A DNA stretch of 64,000 nt. Origin: Brevibacillus migulae. GTDB lineage: Bacteria > Bacillota > Bacilli > Brevibacillales > Brevibacillaceae. The notes beneath the pieces are model-generated. The model made no database searches, had not been told where the DNA came from, and saw only the letters and a program-made list of their open reading frames with translations. The position numbers and the translations under genes were made by a program. Positions 9,141 to 17,889 of this stretch are shown here, piece after piece. The DNA lies in assembly GCF_004521915.1 (NCBI RefSeq), contig NZ_SDKD01000004.1, positions 216,815 through 280,814 of the forward strand, written 5' to 3'. Numbering within the stretch: position 1 is the stretch's first letter; each line of letters opens with the position of its first letter.

Positions 9141-9242
9141 GTTATGGAAATAGTTTGGTGTGATGAAAATATACCCTTACTTTGGGCGCTTGGGTGTATG
9201 GGAGCAAGTAGCGCAACCGACCAATGATATTGGTCTTTTTTT
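9141..9242 (+). promoter_or_regulatory. c-di-GMP-II riboswitch with intrinsic terminator
   Basis: The leader contains GGAAA, then GATGAA, then TTTGGGCGCTTG, a variable hairpin, and AGTAGCGCAACCGACC. This follows the order and conserved bases of the class II cyclic di-GMP aptamer (the pattern GGGCACUUG ... AGUAGUGCAACCGACC in the Clostridioides difficile example). The last conserved bases run into the terminator stem GACCAAT (9219-9225) with ATTGGTC (9229-9235), followed by seven Ts. Aptamer and terminator therefore share bases, as expected for transcription control. TTGGT near 9155 could pair with ACCAA as an antiterminator. Whether ligand turns the gene on or off was not determined. Confidence 0.8.
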
Positions 9243-9327
9243 GTGCAACGAAGGCTCCGTCTAAAAGATTGGTCCAGACAAGTTTTCTGGTTCTGAGACA
9301 GCAAACATTTGAAAGCGAGGGCAATCC

Positions 9328-10161
9328 ATGACGAATTCTGCAATTTCACGACCAGCCATTTTAGACGCATTTCTTCAGGTAATTCCCATCATCCATGCGA
9401 TGCTCCCGGATATGTCGATCGGACTGGCAAACAAAGAAGAATGGCTTGTTTATTTACCTGGCAGAAAAATAAACATCGGTGTAAAGGCAGGGATGAAAAT
9501 AAATCCGAGTGAACCATTGGCAGAATGTCTACGGAATAAGGTCCAGATTGAGGCGGATGTGACTGAGGAATTTTTCGGTATCGCCTTTAAAGGGTTGGCT
9601 GCCCCTATTTTTGAAGGCGACGAGGTGGTAGGCGCCCTCGCAATCCAACTGCAGGAGCATAGCGAGAAGGAGCTGCGCAGAATCAGCGATCAGATCGTCG
9701 GCTCGATCACCCAAGCGAACCAAGGGATTACAAGCATCGCATCCAGTGCAGAAGGTTTGGCTCATATCAGTTCAACACTGCTGGAACAGTCTAAGCAAGC
9801 AGCGCACGAGATGAAGCAAACCGACGAAGTCATCACATTCATCAAGCGGATTGCTGATCAGACCAATCTGCTCGGACTAAATGCTTCGATTGAGGCAGCT
9901 CGGGCGGGGGATATGGGACGGGGCTTTGGCGTCGTTGCCCAAGAAATCCGCAAGCTGTCCAATGAGACGGTGTCATCGACGGAGAAAATCCGCCATACGT
10001 TGTTGACCATGCAGCAATCGATCAGTGAGATCGCTGCATCGATTGAAAAGGTCGTTTCCGTCGGGCGAGATCAGGCGGAAGCAACCGAGGAAATCTCGAG
10101 TTTCATCAAAGAAATCGAACAAATGAGCAAGGAATTGAATAAATACGCAGCGGATCTGTAG
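9328..10161 (+). CDS. Soluble methyl-accepting chemotaxis protein, YfmS-like
   Basis: The 277-residue protein has no membrane segment. Residues 1-110 resemble a small sensory domain ([21 protein letters not shown] and [20 protein letters not shown]). The rest is a short MCP signalling coiled coil with the receptor tip [39 protein letters not shown]. It is the size and layout of B. subtilis YfmS, a cytoplasmic chemoreceptor. It would act in chemotaxis arrays through CheA/CheW. The gene lies behind a c-di-GMP-II riboswitch, which ties its expression to the motile-sessile switch. SD CGAGGG at 9317-9322. Confidence 0.9.
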   Translation: MTNSAISRPAILDAFLQVIPIIHAMLPDMSIGLANKEEWLVYLPGRKINIGVKAGMKINPSEPLAECLRNKVQIEADVTEEFFGIAFKGLAAPIFEGDEVVGALAIQLQEHSEKELRRISDQIVGSITQANQGITSIASSAEGLAHISSTLLEQSKQAAHEMKQTDEVITFIKRIADQTNLLGLNASIEAARAGDMGRGFGVVAQEIRKLSNETVSSTEKIRHTLLTMQQSISEIAASIEKVVSVGRDQAEATEEISSFIKEIEQMSKELNKYAADL

Positions 10162-10178
10162 GCTGATCGCCAAAAACG

Positions 10179-10212
10179 AAAACCACCTCTTGAAAAGAAG
10201 GTGGTTTTACAA
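10179..10212. terminator. Bidirectional terminator between chemoreceptor and MarR gene
   Basis: AAAACCACCT (10179-10188) pairs with AGGTGGTTTT (10199-10208). The end of the convergent MarR gene overlaps the right arm. Confidence 0.85.
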
Positions 10213-10635
10213 TCTCCGGAAAATGCGCTCAAGCAACGCTTCAAGCTGTTCCTTTTCCGCTTCGTTCAGGTCCCCATAGATACGCTCATTCAGCTGTGTG
10301 GAAATCTGCTGAAAGATCGGCTGCAAGCTCCGTCCTTTTTCGGTGAGCCGCACCAGTGTTACTCGGCTATCCTCCTCGCTATGCGTTCTTTCCACATAAC
10401 CCAGTTTCTCCAGCTTGTTGACCAGAACCGTGATGGTGGGTTGTGTCCGCCGGATTTTTTCAGCCAGGGTCTTCACCGGCAGTCCGTCTTGGTGATAGAG
10501 CACGGAAAGGACATCGCCGTGCGAGGAGACGATGTCGGTCACCCCGTTCTTCTCCAGCTCTGTGTTAATCATTTTATTTACGGAATCGCGAATTTTACTG
10601 ATCATGGAAGCAGCATGGTATCGTAGCATACCCAC
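10207..10635 (-). CDS. MarR family transcriptional regulator
   Basis: The 142-residue protein has the MarR winged helix: LSVLYHQDGLPVKTLAEKIRRTQPTITVLVNKLEKLGYVERTHSEEDSRVTLVRLTEKG contains the recognition helix and the DxR wing (EEDSRVTLVRLT). It acts as a dimer on palindromes. GTG 10635 or ATG 10629 could be the start; no good SD is visible for either. The palindrome ATAGATATCTAT is 8 bp upstream and recurs at the hydrolase promoter, so it most likely represses itself and that hydrolase. Confidence 0.88.
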   Translation of the reverse strand: MGMLRYHAASMISKIRDSVNKMINTELEKNGVTDIVSSHGDVLSVLYHQDGLPVKTLAEKIRRTQPTITVLVNKLEKLGYVERTHSEEDSRVTLVRLTEKGRSLQPIFQQISTQLNERIYGDLNEAEKEQLEALLERIFRRL

Positions 10636-10642
10636 ATCGTAA

Positions 10643-10654
10643 ATAGATATCTAT
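10643..10654 (-). promoter_or_regulatory. MarR autoregulatory operator
   Basis: Perfect 12-bp palindrome ATAGATATCTAT, followed by CCAAATG. It matches the box at 9008-9019, which is followed by GCAAATG. It lies 8 bp upstream of the MarR start codon. Confidence 0.6.
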
Positions 10655-10674
10655 CCAAATGCAAGTCCGGAAAC

Positions 10675-10703
10675 GAAAAAAGAGAGCGCAGAGGCTCTCT
10701 TTC
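10675..10703 (-). terminator. Terminator of deoD
   Basis: On the minus strand AGAGAGC (10700-10694) pairs with GCTCTCT (10687-10681), followed by six Ts. Confidence 0.75.
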
Positions 10704-10712
10704 AATCCATCA

Positions 10713-11420
10713 TTATTCTTCGATCAACGCATCCAGTGCCATGACAATCATATCGTTAAAGGTCGTTTGCCGCTCTTCCGCAGTGGTCTCTTCCCCGGTA
10801 AAGATGTGGTCGCTGACGGTCAGAATGGAGAGGGCGTTGACGCCGTATTTCGCCGCGAGCGTATAGAGCGCGGTGGTTTCCATTTCGACAGCCAGTACAC
10901 CATGGTCGCCCAGCTTTTTGACCATGTCCATGCTGTCCCGGTAGAACACATCTGCAGACAAGACATTCCCTACGCGAATCTCCAAGCCTTTTTGCTTTCC
11001 TGCTTGATAAGCCTTTTGCAGCAGCTCGAAGTTGGCGCATGGGGCGTAATCAAAGCCTGGGAATGCCAAGCGGTTGACGTTGGAATCGGTGGAGGAGGTC
11101 ATCGCCAAAATGACGTCGCGCACTTTGATGTCCTTTTGGATCGCGCCGCAAGAGCCTACACGCACCAGATTTTTCACGCCATACTCGCGGATCAGTTCAT
11201 TCACATAGATGGAGATCGACGGAATCCCCATGCCTGTACCTTGCACAGACACGCGTTTTCCTTTGTAGGTGCCGGTAAAGCCGAGCATGCCGCGCACTTC
11301 GTTGTAGCAAGAGATGTCTACTAAAAAGTTTTCCGCGATATATTTGGCGCGAAGCGGATCTCCCGGCAGCAGGATGCTTTCGGCGATGTCGCCTTGTTTT
11401 GCATTGATATGGACACTCAT
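10713..11420 (-). CDS. deoD: Purine nucleoside phosphorylase DeoD
   Basis: The 235-residue protein is the standard length of hexameric DeoD. Visible are the phosphate-binding [11 protein letters not shown] near residue 20, GTGMGIPS (about 63), the nucleoside-site VRVGSCGAI (about 86), the VEMETTALY loop (about 178) and [11 protein letters not shown] with the catalytic Asp. It splits purine (deoxy)ribonucleosides to base and (deoxy)ribose-1-phosphate. It lies 65 bp downstream of the PbuE-like exporter on the same strand, and next to the deo operon, forming one nucleoside catabolism region. Confidence 0.96.
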   Translation of the reverse strand: MSVHINAKQGDIAESILLPGDPLRAKYIAENFLVDISCYNEVRGMLGFTGTYKGKRVSVQGTGMGIPSISIYVNELIREYGVKNLVRVGSCGAIQKDIKVRDVILAMTSSTDSNVNRLAFPGFDYAPCANFELLQKAYQAGKQKGLEIRVGNVLSADVFYRDSMDMVKKLGDHGVLAVEMETTALYTLAAKYGVNALSILTVSDHIFTGEETTAEERQTTFNDMIVMALDALIEE

Positions 11421-11485
11421 GATGGCATGGTCATACGAAGACGTTTTGCGTATCTTCCCATGACCACTTCACCTCCCTCAATTGA

Positions 11486-12658
11486 TTATGCGTTGCGGAT
11501 TGCAATTGCGTTTTTCTTTGCGGAAGTGCGCGTGATGGAGTACCACGCACACAGGAAAGCCAACAGCGTGAATATCCCGCCGACAGAGGCATTTGTCAGC
11601 ACCGAATATTCGTCGATGACATAGCCGCCGATGGAAGAGCCAAGCGCGATGCCGAGATGCAGCGCGGAGTTGTTCAGGCTCTGCTGGATGTCAGACGTGT
11701 CCGGCGCGGATTCGATCAAATACGATTGCTGTGCAGGTGTGACCGCCCAGCTGAGCGCGCTCCAGACCATCATGACCGCGATAAAGAGCGGCAGGGAAAA
11801 TGTCACCTGCGGCAGGGTAAACAGCACGACAGTAAAGAGTGCCACGATGGCCAGGATGCTCGGTCTCGAGCCCCATTTGTCCGCCGCCCAGCCGCCAACG
11901 CCGCCGCCTAACACAGCAGAGATCCCGAAGAGGAAGTAAAATATGCTGATCCAGGCTGCGTCGATATGCAGGGTGCTTTGCAGAAACGGCGTCAGGTACG
12001 CGTATAACGTCAAATGCCCGGTCAGGAAGAAGAAAGAGGTCAGCTGTGCCGTCAGGATCTTCGGACTTTTCAAGGCACGAAGCTGCTCCCGCAACGGAAT
12101 GACGGGCTTGGGCGCTGTTTTTTGCAAAAACGCAAACACTCCGAGCATCGAAAGCACCGTGAGTGCGGAGATCAGCAGAAAAATCATCCGCCAGCCAAAA
12201 TGGTTGCCGATCACCAGACCAATCGGAATGCCTAATACCAATGATGCGCTAATGCCCATAAAAATGATACCGATGGCTCGCGCGCGGTATTCCTCCTTCA
12301 CGATGCCGGACGCCATGGTCACGCAGAGGATGACCAACAGCGAGCCACTCGCCGCAGATATGATCCGGGAGACCATGAGCAGCGCAAAGTTGGGGCTGAC
12401 ATAAGCAACCAGATTGCCGATCAAAAACACAAGCAGTGTCCAGAGCGTGAGCTTCTTCCGTTCCGTCTTTGCAGTCAATGTTAATAAAATCGGGGAAGCC
12501 AGTGCAAATACAAGGGAAAAGACACTGATGAGCTCTCCGGCTGTACTGATGGAGATCTGCAGGTCACCCGCGACCTGATCCAAAATCCCGCCGATGATCA
12601 GCTCCACCATCCCGACGACAAAAGAAACGATGGCCATAATATAAATTCGAAAGTTCAT
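11486..12658 (-). CDS. pbuE: MFS purine base/nucleoside efflux pump, PbuE-like
   Basis: The 390-residue protein has 12 hydrophobic segments. It follows B. subtilis PbuE closely: MNFRIYIMAIVSFVVGMVELIIGGIL start, TAKTERKKL loop, EEYRARAIGIIFMG (motif between TM4 and TM5) and the SWAVTPAQQSYLIE and SSDIQQSLNNSALHLGIALGS-like half. PbuE exports hypoxanthine and adenine. In B. subtilis it is under an adenine riboswitch; no purine aptamer is visible here, only an inverted repeat GTTAC-N10-GTAAC about 45 bp upstream. Substrate is inferred from similarity and deoD linkage. Confidence 0.82.
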   Translation of the reverse strand: MNFRIYIMAIVSFVVGMVELIIGGILDQVAGDLQISISTAGELISVFSLVFALASPILLTLTAKTERKKLTLWTLLVFLIGNLVAYVSPNFALLMVSRIISAASGSLLVILCVTMASGIVKEEYRARAIGIIFMGISASLVLGIPIGLVIGNHFGWRMIFLLISALTVLSMLGVFAFLQKTAPKPVIPLREQLRALKSPKILTAQLTSFFFLTGHLTLYAYLTPFLQSTLHIDAAWISIFYFLFGISAVLGGGVGGWAADKWGSRPSILAIVALFTVVLFTLPQVTFSLPLFIAVMMVWSALSWAVTPAQQSYLIESAPDTSDIQQSLNNSALHLGIALGSSIGGYVIDEYSVLTNASVGGIFTLLAFLCAWYSITRTSAKKNAIAIRNA

Positions 12659-12872
12659 GGATGATGACCTCCTTTCTTTTGGAATATGAATACACAGCTA
12701 AAAAGTTACCACCAACATAGTAACCTGATACGTGAATAAAGACAAGCAAAACGTTTAATGGATAAACATATTTTCCAAATGAGTTTTACAAAATTTCATA
12801 GTTTCTATGTATGCGGTTTCTTAATTCTGATAAAATAAAGGCACTTACTACTTTTTTTCATAGGAGATCGCT

Positions 12873-13817
12873 ATGGAGCCGGATAAATTGAACAAAGTCA
12901 TTGAAGCAGCCAAGCTCTATTATCTGCTCGACTATAACCAAAACGATATCGCGAAGATGCTGGGCGTCTCGCGTCCGACGGTTTCCCGCTTGCTGCAAAC
13001 GGCGAAAAATGAGGGGATTGTGGAGATCAAAATCCGCGATTCCGTAGAAGATAGCCATAAGATCGCGAGCCAGCTTGAACAAAGGTTCAACTTGAAGAAA
13101 GCGATTGTCGTCTCCGTCCCGCAGTATGAGGACCACCTCATCAAAAACTACCTGGGGGAAAAGGCAGCCGCCTATTTGCATGAGATCGTCAAGGACGGGG
13201 ACATCATCGGGGTAACCTGGGGGACGACCCTGTATCATGTAGCGATCGATCTCAAGCAATCATTCGTGAAGGATGTCAAAGTCGTCCAGTTAAAAGGCGG
13301 CGTCAGCCATTCCGAGACACATACCTATGCTTCGGAAATTTTGTACCTCTTCGGCAAAGCGTTCAACACGAGTCCGCTCCATCTGCCCCTTCCCGCCATC
13401 GTCGATCATGTGGTGGTCAAGCAGGCCATGGAAGCGGACCGCCATATCCGCAAGATCATTGAGACGGGAAAACAGGCCAATATCGCCATGTTCACATGCG
13501 GTCCGATCAAGTCAGAGTCTTTACTATTCCAGCTCGGATACTTCACGGATGAGGATCTGCAAATGCTGTATTCCAAGGCAGTCGGCGACATTTGTTCGCG
13601 TTTTTTCGATAAGGACGGAAACATTTGCAACGAAAGCCTGAATGAACGAACGTTGGGCATTGATTTGGAAGAGTTCAAAAAGAAAGAGTATTCCATCCTG
13701 GTGGCAGGCGGGGCGCAAAAAATCGATGGCATCCACGGGGCGCTCAAAGGGGAATATGCCAATGTGCTGATTACCGACCAATATACGGCACAATTTTTGT
13801 TAGACAAGGAGAAATAA
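12873..13817 (+). CDS. deoR: Deoxyribonucleoside regulator DeoR (SorC family)
   Basis: The 314-residue protein has an N-terminal HTH (YNQNDIAKMLGVSRPTVSRLLQTAKNEGIV, about 22-51) and a SorC-type sugar-phosphate binding domain with GVTWGTTLY and the late VAGGAQKIDGIHGALKGEYANVLITD. It matches Bacillus DeoR, which represses deoxyribonucleoside genes and is released by deoxyribose-5-phosphate. It directly precedes the pdp-deoC-cdd-nupC operon and is separated from it by its own terminator. It is divergent from the pbuE-like gene across a 214-bp gap. Confidence 0.93.
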   Translation: MEPDKLNKVIEAAKLYYLLDYNQNDIAKMLGVSRPTVSRLLQTAKNEGIVEIKIRDSVEDSHKIASQLEQRFNLKKAIVVSVPQYEDHLIKNYLGEKAAAYLHEIVKDGDIIGVTWGTTLYHVAIDLKQSFVKDVKVVQLKGGVSHSETHTYASEILYLFGKAFNTSPLHLPLPAIVDHVVVKQAMEADRHIRKIIETGKQANIAMFTCGPIKSESLLFQLGYFTDEDLQMLYSKAVGDICSRFFDKDGNICNESLNERTLGIDLEEFKKKEYSILVAGGAQKIDGIHGALKGEYANVLITDQYTAQFLLDKEK

Positions 13818-13828
13818 GCATAAGCTAT

Positions 13829-13862
13829 AATACCTCTGCCTAAAATGGAAGAGGTATTTTCT
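13829..13862 (+). terminator. Terminator of deoR
   Basis: AATACCTCT (13829-13837) pairs with AGAGGTATT (13850-13858), followed by a T-rich run. Confidence 0.85.
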
Positions 13863-13885
13863 TTTCACATTTCTGTCAAAGATCT

Positions 13886-13936
13886 TTACAAATGTTCAAT
13901 ACTAAATTTACATTTGTTCAAATCGTGTGCTATAGT
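13886..13936 (+). promoter_or_regulatory. deo operon promoter with DeoR-type half-sites
   Basis: A promoter TTTACA (13907-13912), 18 bp, TATAGT (13931-13936) is visible. Inverted repeats ACAAATG (13888-13894) and CATTTGT (13911-13917) flank it, and TGTTCAA occurs twice, at 13893-13899 and 13915-13921, 22 bp apart (two helical turns). This resembles the published B. subtilis DeoR operator: a palindrome upstream of -35 plus a direct half-site repeat between -35 and -10. Confidence 0.7.
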
Positions 13937-13963
13937 TAGCTTGTACATGTACACGGACGAAAA

Positions 13964-13979
13964 ATGAAAGCGGTAACGT
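13964..13979 (+). promoter_or_regulatory. CcpA cre site downstream of the deo promoter
   Basis: ATGAAAGCGGTAACGT matches the cre consensus WTGNNARCGNWWWCAW at 15 of 16 positions. It lies about 28 bp downstream of the -10 box, a position for roadblock repression by glucose. Confidence 0.7.
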
Positions 13980-14010
13980 CGACTGAACAATATATCTGGG
14001 AGGCGCTCTT

Positions 14011-15312
14011 ATGCGAATGGTGGATGTCATTGAAAAGAAACGGAACGGCCAGGAATTAAGCAAGGCCGAGATTGACTTTTTGATTGAAGGCTATACGAAC
14101 AGATCGATTCCGGATTATCAGATGTCAGCTTTTGCGATGGCGGTCTTTTTCCAAGGCATGACCAAGGATGAACGTGTCTACCTGACCGAAGCCATGGTGA
14201 AGTCCGGCGATCAGATTGATCTGTCCGCGATCGAGGGGATCAAGGTCGACAAGCACAGTACGGGAGGCGTAGGTGACACCACTACGCTGGTGCTTGCCCC
14301 ACTCGTGGCGGCGCTGGGTGTGCCGGTAGCCAAGATGTCGGGACGCGGTCTCGGCCATACGGGCGGTACCATCGACAAGCTGGAATCCGTTCCGGGCTTC
14401 CATGTGGAGATTACCAATGACGAATTCCTCCGGTTGGTCAACACCAACAAAATCGCGGTGATTGGACAGAGCGCCAACTTGACCCCAGCAGATAAAAAGC
14501 TGTATGCCTTGCGTGATGTGACGGCAACAGTGGATTCCATTCCGCTGATCGCCAGCTCCATCATGAGTAAAAAAATTGCAGCGGGTGCGGACGCCATCGT
14601 GCTGGACGTGAAAACCGGCAGCGGCGCTTTCATGAAGAGCCTCGAGGATGCCGAAGAGCTGGCAAAAGCCATGGTAGACATCGGCAACGGTGTCGGCCGC
14701 AATACCAAGGCGATCATTTCCGATATGAGTCAGCCCTTAGGCTTTGCGATCGGGAACGCGCTGGAAGTGAAAGAAGCAATCGATACTTTGCAAGGGAAAG
14801 GTCCAGCAGACTTGCATGAACTCTCCCTGGTGCTGGGCAGTCACATGGTCACGCTGGCAGGCAAAGCGGCCTCGCTCGAGGAAGCGCGTGCGATGCTGGA
14901 AGAAGTGATGCGCAACGGAAAAGCGCTGGAAGCTTTCAAAACGTTCCTGGCTTCGCAAGGTGGAGATGCATCTGTCGTAGACGACCCATCCAAGCTGCCA
15001 ACGGCGAAATATTTGATTGAAGTGCCTGCAAAAGCGGGTGGATACGTCTCCGCGATTACCGCGGAGGAAATCGGAGTTGCCGCAATGATGCTCGGCGCTG
15101 GTCGACTCACGAAAGAGTCTCCGATTGATCTGGCGGTAGGGATCGTCCTGCATAAAAAAGTAGGGGATTCTGTCCAAGCAGGAGAAGCGCTCGTCACGAT
15201 TCACAGCAACAATGAACAAGTCGCGGAAGTCATGGAGAAGGTCTATGGCGCCTATCAGATTGTCAGCGAAAAGGTAACGCCGCCTACGCTCATCTATAAA
15301 GAAATTCACTAA
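14011..15312 (+). CDS. pdp: Pyrimidine-nucleoside phosphorylase
   Basis: The 433-residue protein is typical in size. Visible motifs are [23 protein letters not shown] (phosphate site), [17 protein letters not shown] (the family signature), and [11 protein letters not shown]. It cleaves thymidine, uridine and deoxyuridine to base and (deoxy)ribose-1-phosphate. GGGAGG at 13998-14003 supports ATG 14011. First gene of the operon; deoC follows after 34 bp. In B. subtilis the order is dra-nupC-pdp, so gene order is changed here. Confidence 0.96.
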   Translation: MRMVDVIEKKRNGQELSKAEIDFLIEGYTNRSIPDYQMSAFAMAVFFQGMTKDERVYLTEAMVKSGDQIDLSAIEGIKVDKHSTGGVGDTTTLVLAPLVAALGVPVAKMSGRGLGHTGGTIDKLESVPGFHVEITNDEFLRLVNTNKIAVIGQSANLTPADKKLYALRDVTATVDSIPLIASSIMSKKIAAGADAIVLDVKTGSGAFMKSLEDAEELAKAMVDIGNGVGRNTKAIISDMSQPLGFAIGNALEVKEAIDTLQGKGPADLHELSLVLGSHMVTLAGKAASLEEARAMLEEVMRNGKALEAFKTFLASQGGDASVVDDPSKLPTAKYLIEVPAKAGGYVSAITAEEIGVAAMMLGAGRLTKESPIDLAVGIVLHKKVGDSVQAGEALVTIHSNNEQVAEVMEKVYGAYQIVSEKVTPPTLIYKEIH

Positions 15313-15346
15313 AGCGCAGAATGCGACGAAAGGGAGAGTAAAGAAT

Positions 15347-16021
15347 ATGACCATCCAATTGGCAAAAATGATTGACCACACCTTGCTCAAGGCAAATGCA
15401 ACGGAAGCGGAAATCGTCAAATTGGCAGAAGAAGCGAAAACGTATCGTTTTGCCTCCGTTTGCGTGAATCCTACCTGGGTGAAGAAGGCGGCGGAAATTT
15501 TGAAGGATACGCCGGATGTGAAAGTTTGCACCGTCATCGGCTTTCCTTTGGGAGCAACCACAAAAGAAGTCAAAGCGTTTGAAACAACCAATGCGATTGA
15601 AAACGGGGCTACCGAGGTTGATATGGTAATTAATGTCGGAGCGCTCAAAGATAAGCAATATGAAGTGGTAGAAGCTGACATTAAGGCAGTGGTAACGGCT
15701 GCAAAAGGGAAGGCGCTCACCAAGGTGATCTTGGAAACCGCACTCTTGACCAAGGAAGAAATCGAGATCGCATGCCAGCTGTCGGTGAAGGCTGGAGCCG
15801 ATTTTGTGAAAACATCTACCGGCTTCTCGACTGGCGGTGCGACGGTGGAAGATATCGCGTTGATGAGAAAAACTGTTGGACCAAATGTAGGAGTGAAAGC
15901 TTCTGGCGGCGTTCGCAGCCTGGAAGATGCCATGGCGATGGTGGAAGCAGGGGCAAATCGCATTGGCGCGAGCTCCGGAGTTGCCATCATGCAGGGACAA
16001 TCGTCCTCCTCCTCTTACTAA
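15347..16021 (+). CDS. deoC: Deoxyribose-phosphate aldolase
   Basis: The 224-residue TIM-barrel class I aldolase cleaves deoxyribose-5-phosphate to acetaldehyde and glyceraldehyde-3-phosphate. Landmarks are IDHTLLKA at the start, [32 protein letters not shown] and [16 protein letters not shown], where the Lys forms the Schiff base, and the second conserved Lys in [16 protein letters not shown] precedes ATG 15347. The step completes the pathway started by Pdp and DeoD once the mutase acts; no deoB is present here. Confidence 0.97.
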   Translation: MTIQLAKMIDHTLLKANATEAEIVKLAEEAKTYRFASVCVNPTWVKKAAEILKDTPDVKVCTVIGFPLGATTKEVKAFETTNAIENGATEVDMVINVGALKDKQYEVVEADIKAVVTAAKGKALTKVILETALLTKEEIEIACQLSVKAGADFVKTSTGFSTGGATVEDIALMRKTVGPNVGVKASGGVRSLEDAMAMVEAGANRIGASSGVAIMQGQSSSSSY

Positions 16022-16042
16022 TCGAATAAAAGCTGGTTAGTC

Positions 16043-16082
16043 GGAATCGGGTTCACACTCCACCGTGGGTGGAACCCGTTCC
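16043..16082 (+). other. Strong hairpin without T-run between deoC and cdd
   Basis: GGAA-T-CGGGTTC (16043-16054) pairs with GAACCCG-T-TCC (16072-16082), with an inner CCACC/GGTGG stem (16060-16072). There is no poly-T, so it is not an ordinary terminator. It may be an mRNA processing or stability element inside the operon transcript. Confidence 0.5.
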
Positions 16083-16122
16083 AAACGCTTTACAAAATCG
16101 TGCGAAGACTGGGGAATCAGCC

Positions 16123-16521
16123 ATGAATACTGAGAAATTGGTAGCGCAAGCGATCGAAGCCCGTAAAAAAGCGTATACTCCTTATTCCAACTTCAAAGTA
16201 GGGGCAGCCGTCCTTACTGCCAATCAGGAAGTTTTTCTTGGGTGCAACGTCGAAAATGCGTCCTACGGCTTGACCAATTGCGCGGAACGAACAGCGATTT
16301 TTAAGGCTGTTTCGGAAGGGGAACAAGAGATTGTGGCCATCGCCATCGTCGGAGATACGCCAGGTCCCGTCTCGCCGTGCGGAGCGTGCCGTCAAGTGAT
16401 CGCGGAATTTGCGACAGAACAGACGAAAGTGATTTTGGCCAATCTGAAGGGAGACGTACAAGAGACGTCTATTCAGGAATTGCTGCCTGGGTATTTTACA
16501 GCCAAAGATATGGAGAAATAA
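16123..16521 (+). CDS. cdd: Cytidine deaminase
   Basis: The 132-residue protein is the standard tetrameric Cdd. Zinc and catalytic residues are in the CNVENASYGLTNCAERTA segment (Cys and catalytic Glu) and PCGACRQV (two Cys ligands). It converts cytidine and deoxycytidine to uridine and deoxyuridine, feeding Pdp. ATG 16123 is used because the Cdd family begins just before LVAQAIEARKKAYTPYSNF; the upstream extension from 16069 runs through the hairpin and is not conserved-looking. In B. subtilis cdd is elsewhere, so its place inside the deo operon is a local arrangement. Confidence 0.96.
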   Translation: MNTEKLVAQAIEARKKAYTPYSNFKVGAAVLTANQEVFLGCNVENASYGLTNCAERTAIFKAVSEGEQEIVAIAIVGDTPGPVSPCGACRQVIAEFATEQTKVILANLKGDVQETSIQELLPGYFTAKDMEK

Positions 16522-16549
16522 GCGAACAGGATGCCATTGAACCCTATCG

Positions 16550-16565
16550 TTGAAAGCGGATACAA
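16550..16565 (+). promoter_or_regulatory. Second cre site, upstream of nupC
   Basis: TTGAAAGCGGATACAA fits the cre consensus WTGNNARCGNWWWCAW at all 16 positions. It lies in the cdd-nupC gap, 37 bp before the nupC start, giving a possible internal CcpA roadblock. Confidence 0.65.
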
Positions 16566-16601
16566 GGAAAAATGCAGATGAGCATCTGAGTGGAGGACAA
16601 C

Positions 16602-17783
16602 ATGAACTATCTAATCTCGATCGTCGGACTAGTCGTCGTTATCGCTCTGGCTTTGATCGTGAGTAATGACCGCAAAAAGGTGAAAATCAAACCGATTCTG
16701 GTCATGATTGTGGTACAGCTGCTGTTGGCGGGATTGCTGCTCAACACGCATTTCGGATTGATTCTGATCAAAGGAATCGCAGAGGTGTTCAACAAACTGC
16801 TGGAATATGCGAATGAAGGGGTAAGCTTCGTCTTTGGCGGTATTGCCAATGAAGGACAAGCTCCGTTTTTCTTGGGCGTCCTCTTGCCAATCGTGTTCAT
16901 TTCCGTCTTGATCGGGATATTCCAGCATCTCAAGATTCTGCCGTTCCTCATGAAAGGGATCGGGCTGTTGCTCAGCAAGATCAATGGCATGGGGAAATTG
17001 GAATCGTACAATGCCGTGGCTTCCGCGATGGTCGGACAGTCGGAAGTATTCATTACCGTGAAAAAACAATTGGGGGCGCTTCCGCCTCATCGTCTCTACA
17101 CGTTGTGTGCATCGGCCATGTCGACCGTGTCCATGTCGATCGTGGGTGCATACATGACGATGATCGAACCGAAATACGTAGTCACCGCTATTGTGGTCAA
17201 TCTATTTGGAGGATTCATTATCTCGTCCATCGTCAATCCATATACAGTGGAGGCAAGCGAAGATATTTTGGAAGTGCAAGAGGAGCACAAGCAATCGTTC
17301 TTTGAAATGCTCGGGGAATACATCATGGACGGGTTCAAGGTAGCAATCATCGTCGGCGCCATGCTGATCGGTTTTGTCGGGTTGATGGCAGCGATTAACC
17401 ATACGTTTGCGTTGCTTTTCGGCGTATCGTTCCAGCAATTGATCGGCTATATTTTTGCTCCGGTTGCCATCATTATGGGCGTGCCGTTGGCAGAATCGGT
17501 GCAAGCGGGTGGAATTATGGCGACGAAGCTGATTACGAATGAATTCGTCGCGATGATGGATCTGATGAAAGTGGCGCCGACCATGAGCGAGCGCACGCTG
17601 GGTATCATCTCCGTCTTCCTGGTTTCCTTCGCCAACTTCTCCTCGATCGGGATCATTGCCGGAGCGGTGAAGGGTCTTAATGAGAAGCAAGGAAACGTAG
17701 TTGCACGATTTGGGCTCAAGCTGCTTTACGGGGCCACGCTGGTCAGCGTCTTGTCTGGCGTGATTGTCAGCTTTGTATTGTAA
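16602..17783 (+). CDS. nupC: Concentrative nucleoside transporter NupC
   Basis: The 393-residue protein is a CNT family proton or sodium/nucleoside symporter. It has about ten hydrophobic segments and the signatures [34 protein letters not shown] (conserved QSE in hairpin 1) and [26 protein letters not shown] plus SFANFSSIG (hairpin 2 substrate site). TGGAGGAC at 16591-16598 sets ATG 16602 rather than the in-frame GTG 16590. Last gene of the deo operon, supplying substrates to Pdp and Cdd. Confidence 0.95.
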   Translation: MNYLISIVGLVVVIALALIVSNDRKKVKIKPILVMIVVQLLLAGLLLNTHFGLILIKGIAEVFNKLLEYANEGVSFVFGGIANEGQAPFFLGVLLPIVFISVLIGIFQHLKILPFLMKGIGLLLSKINGMGKLESYNAVASAMVGQSEVFITVKKQLGALPPHRLYTLCASAMSTVSMSIVGAYMTMIEPKYVVTAIVVNLFGGFIISSIVNPYTVEASEDILEVQEEHKQSFFEMLGEYIMDGFKVAIIVGAMLIGFVGLMAAINHTFALLFGVSFQQLIGYIFAPVAIIMGVPLAESVQAGGIMATKLITNEFVAMMDLMKVAPTMSERTLGIISVFLVSFANFSSIGIIAGAVKGLNEKQGNVVARFGLKLLYGATLVSVLSGVIVSFVL

Positions 17784-17792
17784 TCACAATGA

Positions 17793-17849
17793 GAAAAAAG
17801 AAAAGCATTTCCTCTGCGAGATCAAGGAATTGCTTTTTCTTTTTTTTTC
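17793..17849 (+). terminator. Terminator of the deo operon
   Basis: AAAAGCA-TTTCCT (about 17801-17812) pairs with AGGAAT-TGCTTTT (about 17825-17837), and outer A and T runs extend the helix. Confidence 0.8.
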
Positions 17850-17889
17850 AATAGCCAACAACATGAGGATACAAGGAAGGATCTTAAAA

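Noticed and set aside
9312..9325. cre-like TGAAAGCGAGGGCA before the soluble chemoreceptor, and a similar site at 35279-35292
   Set aside because: Both overlap the Shine-Dalgarno region, which explains the AGCGAGGG part, and the right half departs from the cre consensus.
12659..12872. Purine riboswitch expected before a pbuE-like gene
   Set aside because: Neither strand shows the aptamer's conserved loops. Only a short inverted repeat GTTAC-N10-GTAAC is present.
13942..13953. Perfect palindrome TGTACATGTACA near the deo transcription start
   Set aside because: It is single-copy and unlike DeoR or CcpA sites; it could be a chance self-complementary run at the start of the leader.
14737..15990. 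417-codon minus-strand frame across pdp and deoC
   Set aside because: It is antisense to two unmistakable enzymes, and is low-complexity with no family features.
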